A stretch of DNA of 64,000 bases, from NCBI RefSeq assembly GCF_003583405.1, contig NZ_QXEC01000025.1:16692-80691 (forward strand). The letters are read 5' to 3'. The position numbers and the translations under genes were made by a program. Position 1 is the first letter of the stretch. Each line of letters starts with the position of its first letter. Shown piece by piece: positions 11,060 to 19,283 of the stretch. Origin of the DNA: Micromonospora radicis (GTDB taxonomy: Bacteria > Actinomycetota > Actinomycetes > Mycobacteriales > Micromonosporaceae). The notes below the pieces were generated by a model. It worked only from the letters and a program-made list of their open reading frames with translations, made no database searches and was not told the DNA's origin.

Positions 11060-11073
11060 TGGGAACGCTCCCA
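11060..11073. promoter_or_regulatory. CebR-type operator 1
   Basis: TGGGAACGCTCCCA differs by one base from the perfect palindrome TGGGAGCGCTCCCA known for CebR of streptomycetes. It lies just upstream of the -35 box of cebE and is the exact reverse complement of operator 2. Confidence 0.85.
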
Positions 11074-11081
11074 ACGGCCTA

Positions 11082-11110
11082 TTGACACTCCTGACACGTC
11101 CCGGCAATCT
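11082..11110 (+). promoter_or_regulatory. Candidate cebE promoter
   Basis: A TTGACA -35 box (11082-11087) is separated by 17 bases from CAATCT (11105-11110). The predicted start point near 11117 falls inside operator 2. Confidence 0.65.
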
Positions 11111-11112
11111 CA

Positions 11113-11126
11113 TGGGAGCGTTCCCA
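11113..11126. promoter_or_regulatory. CebR-type operator 2
   Basis: TGGGAGCGTTCCCA overlaps the predicted cebE transcription start. Its centre is 53 bp, about five helical turns, from operator 1, so one repressor tetramer or two dimers could occupy the same DNA face. Confidence 0.85.
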
Positions 11127-11245
11127 GGATGGCGTGGATCACATCACCCCCGGGCGCCGCGCCGACCGACCCGGTCGGTGCCGGCAGGCGCTGCGGCACC
11201 CCCCACCACACGTAAACCAGCCTCACCACTGAAAGAGGGGTCAGG

Positions 11246-12532
11246 ATGAACCTCACCACGCGGCGTACCCGCCTGGCGGCGGGCGCCCTGGCGGCGATCA
11301 CCGCCGTCGGTGGCCTCGCGGCCTGCAGCAGCGACGACAGCCCGGCGGAGGGCGAGAAGCCCGCCAAGCTGGTCGTCGACACCTTCGGCGAGTTCGGCTA
11401 CGACGACCTCGTCAAGGAGTACGAGCAGCAGACCGGCATCAAGGTCGAGCTGCGCAAGACCGCCCAGCTCGGCGATTACCGGCCGAAGCTGGTCCGCTAC
11501 CTGGCCACCGGCAAGGGCGCGGCCGACGTGACCGCGCTGGAGGAGGGCATCCTCAACGAGTTCAAGGCCAACCCGGGCAACTGGGTCGACCTCACTCCGC
11601 TGGTCGCCGACCACTCCAAGGAGTACCTGCCCTGGAAGTGGGAGTTGGGCAAGGCGACGGACGGCAACAAGTTGATCGGCCTGCCCACTGACGTCGGCAG
11701 CCTCGCGGTCTGCTACCGCAAGGACCTGTTCCAGGCGGCCGGCCTGCCGACCGAGCGGGACGAGGTGGCGGCGCTCTGGCCGGACTGGAACGGCTACCAC
11801 CAGGCCGGCCAGAAGTACAAGCAGGCCACCGGCAAGGCCTTCGTCGACTCGATCACCGCGGTCTCCAACGGCGTGCTGTTCCAGCAGGGCAGTGACCTGT
11901 TCTACGACAAGGAAAACAACGTCATCGCGGACAGCAGCCCTGCGGTGCGGACCGCCTGGGACACCGCGACCTCGATGGTGGACATCTCCGCGAAGGCGAC
12001 CACCTGGTCGCCGGAGTGGTTCGGTGGCTTCAAGCAGGGCACCTTCGCGACCACCTTCTGCCCGTCCTGGATGCTCGGCATCGTCCAGGAGAACTCGGGT
12101 GAGGAGAACAAGGGCAAGTGGGACGTGGCCACGGTGCCGGGTGGCGGCGGCAACTGGGGCGGCTCGTGGTTGGCCGTGCCGGAGCAGAGCAAGTACCCGG
12201 CGGAGGCGGCGAAGCTCGCCGAGTTCCTGACCAACGCCACCAGCCAGGTTGCGGCCTTCAAGAAGTCGGGCCCGCTGCCGACCAACCTGGAGGCGCTGAA
12301 GAACGAGGACTTCCTCACCTACACCAACGAGTACTTCAGCAACGCGCCCACCGGCAAGATCTTCGGCGAGGTCGTCGAGAAGATCCAGCCGGTGCACCTC
12401 GGACCGAAGCACCAGGCGGTGAAGGAGAACGCGTACGAGCCGGCCATGCGGGCCTTCGAGGGTGGCCAGGCCACCAAGGAGAAGGCCTGGGAGCAGTTCA
12501 CCAAGGACGCAGTGACGCAGGGTGCCTTCTGA
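11246..12532 (+). CDS. cebE: Cellobiose/cello-oligosaccharide ABC transporter substrate-binding lipoprotein
   Basis: A 428-residue extracellular sugar-binding lipoprotein. The signal sequence ends in a lipobox LAAC with Cys27 as the lipidation site; the mature protein has the family-1 solute-binding pattern (VVDTFGEFGYDDLVKEYEQQTGIKVELR). Two permease genes, a GH1 beta-glucosidase and a LacI regulator follow in the order typical of cebEFG-bglC-cebR. That order and the CebR operators upstream give the cellobiose assignment. An AAGAGGGG site precedes the ATG. The ATPase (MsiK, shared among sugar transporters in this group) is not in the window. Confidence 0.9.
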   Translation: MNLTTRRTRLAAGALAAITAVGGLAACSSDDSPAEGEKPAKLVVDTFGEFGYDDLVKEYEQQTGIKVELRKTAQLGDYRPKLVRYLATGKGAADVTALEEGILNEFKANPGNWVDLTPLVADHSKEYLPWKWELGKATDGNKLIGLPTDVGSLAVCYRKDLFQAAGLPTERDEVAALWPDWNGYHQAGQKYKQATGKAFVDSITAVSNGVLFQQGSDLFYDKENNVIADSSPAVRTAWDTATSMVDISAKATTWSPEWFGGFKQGTFATTFCPSWMLGIVQENSGEENKGKWDVATVPGGGGNWGGSWLAVPEQSKYPAEAAKLAEFLTNATSQVAAFKKSGPLPTNLEALKNEDFLTYTNEYFSNAPTGKIFGEVVEKIQPVHLGPKHQAVKENAYEPAMRAFEGGQATKEKAWEQFTKDAVTQGAF

Positions 12533-12544
12533 GTGAATCCTGAT

Positions 12545-12583
12545 ACCGGTGGCGTTCGGGGACGGGGCCCGAACGCCACCGGT
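12545..12583 (+). terminator. Stem-loop between cebE and cebF (attenuator or mRNA stabiliser)
   Basis: A perfect 16-bp inverted repeat (ACCGGTGGCGTTCGGG and its complement) with a 7-base loop sits 13 bases after the cebE stop, with no T-run. Such hairpins after a binding-protein gene usually reduce read-through or protect upstream mRNA, giving excess binding protein over permease. Confidence 0.75.
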
Positions 12584-12649
12584 CGGTCCCCATCCGGGTA
12601 GCCCCTGCGCGCCGGCTGCCCGGGCCTTGCCGGCAAAGGAAAACAAGTC

Positions 12650-13615
12650 ATGAGCCTCTCGGCCACGACGGCGCCGCCGTCGCCCGCACCACCGCCTCCC
12701 GACACAGCGCCCCGGCGGCGGGGAAGCCTGCTCAATCGCCTGGATATCAAGTACTCGCCGTACCTCTACATCGCGCCGTTCTTCCTGATCTTCGGCGTGT
12801 TCCAGCTGTACCCGATGACGCGTACCTTCTGGATGTCCCTGCACGACTGGGACATGATCGGCGAGCACACGTTCATCGGGTTTGACAACTACACCGCGCT
12901 GATCTCCGACGAGTACTTCTGGAACGCGCTGGTCAACACCTTCGGCATCTTCGCGCTGTCGACGATCCCGCAGCTGCTGCTGGCGCTCTTCCTGGCGAAC
13001 CTGCTCAACCGCACCATGCTGCGAGCCAAGACCTTCTTCCGGATGGCGATCTTCGTCCCGAACGTGGTCTCGGTGGCCGCGGTCGCGATCGTCTTCGGCA
13101 TGTTGTTCCAGCGCGACTTCGGGCTGTTCAACTGGCTGCTCAGCACCGTCGGGGTGGACCCGATCGACTGGCGCAACCAGACGTGGAGTTCCTGGACGGC
13201 GATCGCCACCATGGTCAACTGGCGGTGGACCGGTTACAACACGCTGATCCTGCTCGCCGGCATGCAGGCCATCCCCAAGGACCTGTACGAGGCGGCCGCG
13301 ATCGACGGGGCCAGCCAGTGGCGCCAGTTCTGGCGGATCACCCTGCCGATGCTCAGGCCCACCTTCCTCTTCGTGGTCATCCTCTCCACCATCGGTGGCA
13401 TGCAGCTCTTCACCGAGCCGCTGCTCTTCGCCAACGGCAGCGTCATCGGCGGTAACCAGCGGGAGTTCCAGACGCTGGCGATGTACATGTTCGAAAAGGG
13501 CATCTACAACCTGAGCACCGCCGGCTACGGAGCCGCGGTGGCCTGGGCCATCTTCATGATCATCATCTTGGTGTCGCTCGTCAACTTCCTACTCGTCCGC
13601 CGCTCGGCCAAGTGA
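12650..13615 (+). CDS. cebF: Cellobiose ABC transporter permease CebF
   Basis: A 321-residue MalF-type inner-membrane permease. A Pro-rich cytoplasmic N-terminus of about 40 residues precedes six hydrophobic segments. The EAA loop that docks the ATPase is EAAAIDGASQWRQFWRITLP, from about residue 213. It lies downstream of the cebE hairpin and 13 bases before cebG, and is co-transcribed. It imports cellobiose and cellotriose delivered by CebE; the specificity is inferred from gene order. Confidence 0.9.
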   Translation: MSLSATTAPPSPAPPPPDTAPRRRGSLLNRLDIKYSPYLYIAPFFLIFGVFQLYPMTRTFWMSLHDWDMIGEHTFIGFDNYTALISDEYFWNALVNTFGIFALSTIPQLLLALFLANLLNRTMLRAKTFFRMAIFVPNVVSVAAVAIVFGMLFQRDFGLFNWLLSTVGVDPIDWRNQTWSSWTAIATMVNWRWTGYNTLILLAGMQAIPKDLYEAAAIDGASQWRQFWRITLPMLRPTFLFVVILSTIGGMQLFTEPLLFANGSVIGGNQREFQTLAMYMFEKGIYNLSTAGYGAAVAWAIFMIIILVSLVNFLLVRRSAK

Positions 13616-13628
13616 GGAGAGATCACCA

Positions 13629-14471
13629 ATGATCTCGGCTTCCCAGCGCCTGTGGCGCACCAGTCCACTGACCTACGTGGCGCTCGTGCTGGCAGCGCTG
13701 TTCTCCATCTACCCGCTGTACTACATGGTGGTGATCAGCACCCGCTCGCTGGACGCGATCAACGACGTGCCGCCCCCGATGGCCCCCGGCGAGTCTTTCG
13801 GGGACAACTTCGGCCGGGTCCTCGACAACGACGCGGCCAACTTCGTTACCGGTCTGATCAACTCGATCATCGTCTCCTCGGTGGTCACCATCGCGGTGGT
13901 GCTCACCGGCTCGCTCGCCGGCTTCGCCTTCGCCAAGCTGCGCTTCCGGGGGCGCAACATCCTGCTGCTGTCGATCATCGTCACCATGATGATTCCGACC
14001 CAGATGAGCATCATCCCGCTCTGGGGCATGATGCAGACGTTCGGCTGGTACGATAGCCTCTACGCGGTCACCGTGCCGTTCCTGGTCACCGCCTTCGGCG
14101 TGTTCATGATGCGGCAGTACGCCACGCAGGCGATCTCCGACGAGCTGATCGAGGCCGGTCGGGTCGACGGCGCCAGCACCTTCCGGATCTACTGGAACAT
14201 CGTGCTGCCCGCGCTGCGTCCCGCCGCGGCCGTGCTCGGTCTGCTCACCTTCATGGAGCAGTGGAACTCGTTCCTGTGGCCGTACGCGATCCTCAGTCCG
14301 GAGAACCCGACCCTGCAGGTCTCGCTCTCCTTCCTCTCGTACGCCTACTACACCGACTACTCCCAGGTCTTCGCCGCCACCGCGGTCGGCACCCTGCCAC
14401 TGATCCTGGTCTTCATCCTCTTCGGCCGTCAGATCATCGGCGGCATCATGGAAGGTGCCGTCAAGTCGTGA
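13629..14471 (+). CDS. cebG: Cellobiose ABC transporter permease CebG
   Basis: A 280-residue MalG-type permease with six membrane segments. Its EAA loop EAGRVDGASTFRIYWNIVLP starts at about residue 175 (family form EAAxxDGA with Gly-Arg substitutions). A GAGGAGAG site precedes the ATG. Its TGA overlaps the bglC GTG as GTGA, which suggests translational coupling with the intracellular beta-glucosidase. Confidence 0.9.
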   Translation: MISASQRLWRTSPLTYVALVLAALFSIYPLYYMVVISTRSLDAINDVPPPMAPGESFGDNFGRVLDNDAANFVTGLINSIIVSSVVTIAVVLTGSLAGFAFAKLRFRGRNILLLSIIVTMMIPTQMSIIPLWGMMQTFGWYDSLYAVTVPFLVTAFGVFMMRQYATQAISDELIEAGRVDGASTFRIYWNIVLPALRPAAAVLGLLTFMEQWNSFLWPYAILSPENPTLQVSLSFLSYAYYTDYSQVFAATAVGTLPLILVFILFGRQIIGGIMEGAVKS

Positions 14472-15901
14472 GCAACCCCGCCACTCCGCCCGCAGTCGGC
14501 GTCCTCGACGGGCGCGCGCCGTTGACCTTCCCGCCCGGCTTCCTCTGGGGCGCGGCGACCGCCGCCTACCAGATCGAGGGCGCGGCGGCCGAGGGTGGGC
14601 GTACCCCGTCGATCTGGGACACCTTCAGCCACACCGAGGGCCGCACCGTCGCCGGGCACACCGGCGACGTGGCCTGCGACCACTACCACCGGCGCGCCGA
14701 CGACGTGCGGTTGATGGCCGAGCTGGGGTTGAAGTCGTACCGGTTCTCGGTCTCCTGGCCGCGGGTGCAGCCGGGCGGTTCGGGACCGGTCAACGCCGAA
14801 GGCCTCGACTTCTACCAGCGGCTGGTCGACGATCTGCTGGCCAACGGGATCGAGCCGTGGCTGACCCTCTACCACTGGGATCTGCCGCAGGAACTCGAGG
14901 ACGCCGGCGGTTGGCCGGCGCGGGACACCGCCGCCCGGTTCGCCGACTACGCACAGTTGATGGCCGACGCGCTGGGTGACCGGGTGAAGTACTGGACCAC
15001 CCTCAACGAGCCGTGGTGCTCGGCCTTCCTCGGCTACGGCTCCGGGGTACACGCCCCGGGTCGTACCGACGGGGCCGCCGCGGTCCGCGCCGGGCACCAC
15101 CTGATGCTCGGGCACGGGCTGGCCGTGCAGGCGCTGCGTGCGGCGCTGCCCGACGCGCGGCTCGGGGTGACCGTCAACCTCTATCCGGTGACCCCGGCCA
15201 GCGACTCGCCGGCCGACGTGGACGCCGCCCGGCGCATCGACGGCCTGGCCAACCGGTTCTTCCTCGACCCGCTGCTGCGCGGGGCGTACCCGGACGACCT
15301 GGTGGCCGACCTGGTCAAGGTGACCGACTTCGGGCACGTGCAGGACGGCGACCTGGCCACCATCGCCACCCCACTGGACCTGGTCGGGGTGAACTACTAC
15401 AGCCGGCACGTGGTGGCCGCGCCGATCCCCGGCGAGGAGCCGGAGCGGTACTGGCGGTCGCCGTCGAACTGGCCGGGCAGCGAGGATGTCCGGTTCGTCA
15501 CCCGAGGCGTACCGGTCACCGACATGGACTGGGAGATCGACGCCCCCGGTCTGGTGGAGACCCTGCGCCGGGTGCACGAGGAGTACACCGACCTGCCGCT
15601 CTACGTGACCGAGAACGGGTCGGCGTTCGTCGACGCGGTGGTCGACGGGCAGGTCGACGACGCCGACCGGCTGGCGTACTTCGACGCGCACCTGCGCGCC
15701 TCGCACGAGGCGATCGAGGCGGGCGTGCCCCTGCGGGGATACTTCGCCTGGTCGCTGATGGATAATTTCGAGTGGGCCTGGGGTTACACCAAGCGGTTCG
15801 GCATGATCTACGTCGACTACGACAGCCAGACCCGCATTCCCAAGTCCAGCGCCAGGTGGTACGCGGAGGTGATCCGACGCAACGGTCTGGCCGCACAATA
15901 G
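14468..15901 (+). CDS. bglC: GH1 beta-glucosidase BglC
   Basis: A 477-residue glycoside hydrolase family 1 enzyme that cleaves imported cellobiose to glucose in the cytoplasm (no signal peptide). Early motif FLWGAATAAYQIEGA fits the GH1 N-signature. The acid/base is Glu181 in TLNEPW and the nucleophile Glu382 in YVTENGS. The length is normal for the family. GTG at 14468 overlaps the cebG stop; the open frame extending back to 14261 overlaps cebG and is not coding. Hydrolysis of the inducing sugar would restore CebR repression, as in streptomycetes. Confidence 0.95.
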   Translation: MSNPATPPAVGVLDGRAPLTFPPGFLWGAATAAYQIEGAAAEGGRTPSIWDTFSHTEGRTVAGHTGDVACDHYHRRADDVRLMAELGLKSYRFSVSWPRVQPGGSGPVNAEGLDFYQRLVDDLLANGIEPWLTLYHWDLPQELEDAGGWPARDTAARFADYAQLMADALGDRVKYWTTLNEPWCSAFLGYGSGVHAPGRTDGAAAVRAGHHLMLGHGLAVQALRAALPDARLGVTVNLYPVTPASDSPADVDAARRIDGLANRFFLDPLLRGAYPDDLVADLVKVTDFGHVQDGDLATIATPLDLVGVNYYSRHVVAAPIPGEEPERYWRSPSNWPGSEDVRFVTRGVPVTDMDWEIDAPGLVETLRRVHEEYTDLPLYVTENGSAFVDAVVDGQVDDADRLAYFDAHLRASHEAIEAGVPLRGYFAWSLMDNFEWAWGYTKRFGMIYVDYDSQTRIPKSSARWYAEVIRRNGLAAQ

Positions 15902-15922
15902 GGCGACGGCCAGCCAGTAACG

Positions 15923-15963
15923 GGCGGCCCGGCACCAACGCTCAACCAGGTGCCGGTGCCGCC
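15923..15963 (+). terminator. Imperfect stem-loop after bglC
   Basis: GGCGGCCCGGCACC pairs with GGTGCCGGTGCCGCC, with one bulge, around a 12-base loop starting 22 bases after the bglC stop. There is no T-run, as is usual at high G+C. Confidence 0.55.
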
Positions 15964-15983
15964 TGACGTCGGAGGAGCAGACG

Positions 15984-17030
15984 ATGACAACGCAGCGCAC
16001 CCGGTCGCTCGGGCGCCCGACCCTAGACGCGGTCGCGGCTCGCGCCGGCGTCGGCCGCGGGACGGTCTCCCGCGTGGTCAACGGCTCTCCTCAGGTCAGT
16101 CCGGAGGCCCGGGCCGCCGTCCAGCAGGCCATCGCCGAGCTGGGGTACGTGCCGAACCGGGCCGCCCGGGCGCTGGTCACCCAGCGGACCGACTCGGTGG
16201 CCCTGGTGGTCAGCGAGTCCGGGGAGCGGATCTTCGCCGAGCCGTTCTTCGCCGCCATCGTGCGGGGCATCAGCTCGGCCCTGCTGGAGACGCCGTTGCA
16301 GCTCTGGCTGGCCATGGCGCAGTCACCGCTGGAGCGTGAACGGGTCGAGCACCATCTGACCAACCAGCACGTCGACGGCGTACTGCTGCTGTCGTTGCAC
16401 GACGACGACCCGCTGCCGACCCTGCTGGAGGAGCGCGGCCTACCCACGGTCCTCGGCGGGCGTCCGGCGCGGATGCTGCACCCCGACGCCCAGCCCGCCT
16501 CGTTCGTGGACGTGGACAACGCCGGTGGGGCGCGGCAGGCCGTGCAGTACCTCGCCGGGCGGGGGCGGCGGCGCATCGCCACCATCGCCGGGCCGCAGGA
16601 CATGGGCGCCGGCCTGGCCCGGCTGGCCGGCTACCGCGACGCGGTACGCACCGCCGGGTTCGGGATCAACCCCGACCTGATCGCGTACGGCGACTTCAGC
16701 GAGGAGAGCGGGGCGGCCGCCATGCGGCAGCTGCTGGACCGCTGCCCCGACCTGGACGCGGTCTTCGTCGCCGCCGACCTGATGGCCTTCGGTGCCATGC
16801 GCACCCTGCGGGAGGCCGGTCGCCGGGTGCCGCAGGACGTGGCGGTCATCGGCTTCGACGACGCGCCCATCGCCCGGCAGGCCGACCCACCGTTGACCTC
16901 GGTGTTCCAGCCGGTGGAGGAGATGGGCCGGCAGATGGCCCGGCTGCTGGTCGCCCGGATCCGGGGCGACGAGATCGCCGCGCCGCACATCGTGCTCGAC
17001 ACCCAGCTGATCGAGCGCGCCTCCGCCTGA
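15984..17030 (+). CDS. cebR: LacI-family cellobiose repressor CebR
   Basis: A 348-residue LacI/GalR regulator. The N-terminal helix-turn-helix reads LDAVAARAGVGRGTVSRVVNG with hinge PNRAARALV, followed by a periplasmic-binding-type effector domain ending VFQPVEEMGRQMARLLV. Position downstream of bglC and the two TGGGA-type operators at 11060 and 11113 identify it as CebR. A GGAGGAG site precedes the ATG. It probably represses cebE through bglC and is released by cellobiose or cello-oligosaccharides. No operator is obvious directly upstream of cebR itself. Confidence 0.9.
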   Translation: MTTQRTRSLGRPTLDAVAARAGVGRGTVSRVVNGSPQVSPEARAAVQQAIAELGYVPNRAARALVTQRTDSVALVVSESGERIFAEPFFAAIVRGISSALLETPLQLWLAMAQSPLERERVEHHLTNQHVDGVLLLSLHDDDPLPTLLEERGLPTVLGGRPARMLHPDAQPASFVDVDNAGGARQAVQYLAGRGRRRIATIAGPQDMGAGLARLAGYRDAVRTAGFGINPDLIAYGDFSEESGAAAMRQLLDRCPDLDAVFVAADLMAFGAMRTLREAGRRVPQDVAVIGFDDAPIARQADPPLTSVFQPVEEMGRQMARLLVARIRGDEIAAPHIVLDTQLIERASA

Positions 17031-17043
17031 CCCGCCCCGAGGT

Positions 17044-17084
17044 CTGGGTACGAACGCGTCCCCGGAAGGGCGTTTTCGTACCAG
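17044..17084. terminator. Hairpin after cebR
   Basis: CTGGGTACGAACGC pairs imperfectly with GCGTTTTCGTACCAG around a short GC-rich loop, 13 bases after the cebR stop. It is the likely end of the ceb transcript. The rest of 17085-17209 shows no recognisable feature. Confidence 0.6.
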
Positions 17085-17209
17085 GACCGCAGGTGGGAGG
17101 GGAGTTTGACCCTCGGGACATGCCGCCGCAACAGGGACGAAATGGTCAACTGCCAGGCTGGGGGTCAGCCTGCCGGCCATGTCGTCGGCCCGCCGAGCGG
17201 AGGGTTCAG

Positions 17210-17911
17210 ATGTTGCTGCGCGTTCGGGTCACCCTGCCGGACCGTCCCGGCACGCTCGGCCAGGTGGCTCGCACCCTCGGGGTCTCCGGCGCGGACATCG
17301 TCCAGGTGGTCGTGCTGGAACGACTCGGCGGCCGGGCGGTCGACGACTTCACCGTGGTCTGGCCCGGCGCCGCGCGGGTGGAGCGGCTGCTGGCCGGCCT
17401 GGCTGCCATCCCCGGGGTGCGGGTGGACGGGGTGTGGCGGGCGATCGGCGCGCCCACCACCACCGGTCAGGACGCCGAACTGCTGGCACAGGTCGCCGCC
17501 AACCCGGCCGACGGGCTGGCCACCCTGGTCGACGCGGTACCCGGCCTGCTCGCCGCCGAGTGGGCGGTCGCGGCGGTGGTACCGGTCGACTGGGCCTCCC
17601 GCGTCGGTGGTGGTGGGGCGACCGTGGGCCACGCCAGCTGGCGCACCCCGGTGCCGCCGCTGCTGCCGGAGGTGACCCCGCTGCGCGCCCGTTCGATGAC
17701 CATGCCCGACGGCGGCCACTTCGCGGTCGCGCCGTTCGGTCGGGCGGGACTGGTCCTGGTGGTGTCCCGCGACTACAGCGAGACCCTCGCACCGGCGGCG
17801 TTCCACTCCACCGAGGTGGATCGGCTGGCCCAGCTGGTCCGGGCCAGCGCGGTGATCCTCGGCGACCGGCTGGACCTGGTCGGCCCGCCGGCGGTCAGCG
17901 CCAACCCGTGA
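17210..17911 (+). CDS. ACT-domain protein
   Basis: A 233-residue protein. Residues 1-70 form a recognisable ACT domain (LLRVRVTLPDRPGTLGQVARTLGVSGADIVQVVVLE), a ligand-binding module usually sensing amino acids. The remainder is a GAF-like or uncharacterised alpha/beta domain with no catalytic motif I can name. A GGAGGG site precedes the ATG at 17210. It is followed 108 bases later by a second ACT protein that carries a GNAT domain, so the two probably act together. Function unknown; regulation of an amino-acid pathway is only a guess. Confidence 0.75.
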   Translation: MLLRVRVTLPDRPGTLGQVARTLGVSGADIVQVVVLERLGGRAVDDFTVVWPGAARVERLLAGLAAIPGVRVDGVWRAIGAPTTTGQDAELLAQVAANPADGLATLVDAVPGLLAAEWAVAAVVPVDWASRVGGGGATVGHASWRTPVPPLLPEVTPLRARSMTMPDGGHFAVAPFGRAGLVLVVSRDYSETLAPAAFHSTEVDRLAQLVRASAVILGDRLDLVGPPAVSANP

Positions 17912-18019
17912 TGCCCTGAGCAGCTGTGACGCAGAACGCAGCGCCGGTGGCGGCCCGACACGGTGGGGCAACCGGCCGGCAACAGCCGGGGGAGAGGCTG
18001 GGCCGGAAGGGAGGCAACG

Positions 18020-19081
18020 ATGACGCTGTGGCGGATCCGGGCCACCGTGGACGACCGACCGGGCTACCTGTCGGTCCTCGCGGCGAGCCTCGCGTTGCGC
18101 GGAGTCAACATCCTCACCGTGCAGGTGCACACCACCGAGCACGGTGCCGTCGACGACTTCCTCGTCGACGCACCGGACACCATCGACGAGGCGGACCTCG
18201 TCGCCGCGGTGGAGCGGGGCCGGGGTCGGGACTGCTGGGTGGCGCGCAGCGAGGCGCGTGGCCTGGTCGACCAGCCGACCCGGGTGCTCGGGTTGGCCAC
18301 CCGGCTGGTCCGTGACCCGGACGCGGCCGGGGAGGTGCTGCGGACCGCGCTCGGCGCCGACGAGGTGACCTGGCGTCCCGCGCCGGTCGCGGCCCGATCC
18401 GGTATCGACGACACGACGATGCAGCTGACCGATCCCAACGGCGGGTCGTACACCCTGCGTCGCATCGCACCGAGTTTCACCCCGGCGGAGTACGCCCGGG
18501 CCCAGGCGCTGCTGGAACTGGCGGCCACCGCGGCCCGCCGGGCCGTCGAGCAGGTCACCGTGGTCCTGCCGGACGGCGCCGAACTGACCGTACGCCCGGC
18601 GGTCGCCGACGACCTGGCAGGCGTGGTCGAGCTGCACGAGGCATGCTCGGCGCGTACCCGGCAACGCCGCTATCTGGGCGGGGCGGCGCTGCCTTCGCCC
18701 GCCCGGCTGCGTCGGCTGCTGGAGCCGACCCGGGGGCTGACCCTGGTCGCCGTGACGACCGGCTCCGCCGGGGCGGGGGAGTCGGTGGTGGCGATGGCGA
18801 ACCTGCTCGCCGAGGGCGACGAGGCGGAGCTGGCGCTGCTGGTCCGCGACGACTGGCAGCGGCGTGGGCTGGGCTCGACGCTGTTGCGACGGTTGACCCG
18901 GCAGGCCGAGTCGTCCGGCTACGCGGCGATGGTGCTGCACGTCGAGGCGGACAACACCCCGATGCTGCGTACGCTGCGTCGGCTGTCCCGGCCGACCACC
19001 GTCGAGTTGGACGCCGGACTGTTGACGTTGACCGTGCCGCTGGTCGCCGAGGTGGCGACTTCGGTGGAGCGCCCCGGCTGA
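18020..19081 (+). CDS. ACT domain-GNAT acetyltransferase fusion
   Basis: A 353-residue fusion. The N-terminal ACT domain reads WRIRATVDDRPGYLSVLAASLALRGVNILTVQVH; a linker region of about 120 residues follows; the C-terminal half is a GNAT domain with the acetyl-CoA loop DDWQRRGLGSTLLRRL. ACT-GNAT fusions in actinobacteria are thought to be amino-acid-controlled protein lysine acetyltransferases, as with the amino-acid-binding GNATs of Micromonospora and streptomycetes. A GGGAGG site precedes the ATG. The 108-base gap after the first ACT gene is GC-rich with no clear promoter. Confidence 0.8.
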   Translation: MTLWRIRATVDDRPGYLSVLAASLALRGVNILTVQVHTTEHGAVDDFLVDAPDTIDEADLVAAVERGRGRDCWVARSEARGLVDQPTRVLGLATRLVRDPDAAGEVLRTALGADEVTWRPAPVAARSGIDDTTMQLTDPNGGSYTLRRIAPSFTPAEYARAQALLELAATAARRAVEQVTVVLPDGAELTVRPAVADDLAGVVELHEACSARTRQRRYLGGAALPSPARLRRLLEPTRGLTLVAVTTGSAGAGESVVAMANLLAEGDEAELALLVRDDWQRRGLGSTLLRRLTRQAESSGYAAMVLHVEADNTPMLRTLRRLSRPTTVELDAGLLTLTVPLVAEVATSVERPG

Positions 19082-19124
19082 CGGCCGGGACGAGACGACC
19101 GACCTCCGGTGCGGAGGACGGTGA

Positions 19125-19161
19125 GGTGGGCAGGACTCCCGGTGCGGGGGTCCTGCCCACC
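19125..19161. terminator. Terminator hairpin after the ACT-GNAT gene
   Basis: GGTGGGCAGGAC pairs with GTCCTGCCCACC around a CCCGG/GGG core, 44 bases past the stop. It faces a second hairpin belonging to the convergent gene. Confidence 0.75.
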
Positions 19162-19231
19162 GCCTGTTGACCGCCGGGTCGGTACCCGCCCGAACTCTGG
19201 GCGGACGGGTGCGCCAGCCGGTCTGGGAATG

Positions 19232-19269
19232 CGAGGACGGCCGCCGGAGGGACACCGGCGGCCGTCCTC
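19232..19269. terminator. Terminator hairpin after the LPXTG gene
   Basis: GAGGACGGCCGCCGG pairs with CCGGCGGCCGTCCTC around a short loop, located 14 bases beyond the stop of the minus-strand gene at 19284. Confidence 0.8.
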
Positions 19270-19283
19270 TGGGTGGTGGTAGG

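Noticed and set aside
17925..18010. Possible riboswitch before the ACT-GNAT gene
   Set aside because: GC-rich pairing is possible, but I could not match any conserved glycine, SAM or other aptamer core.
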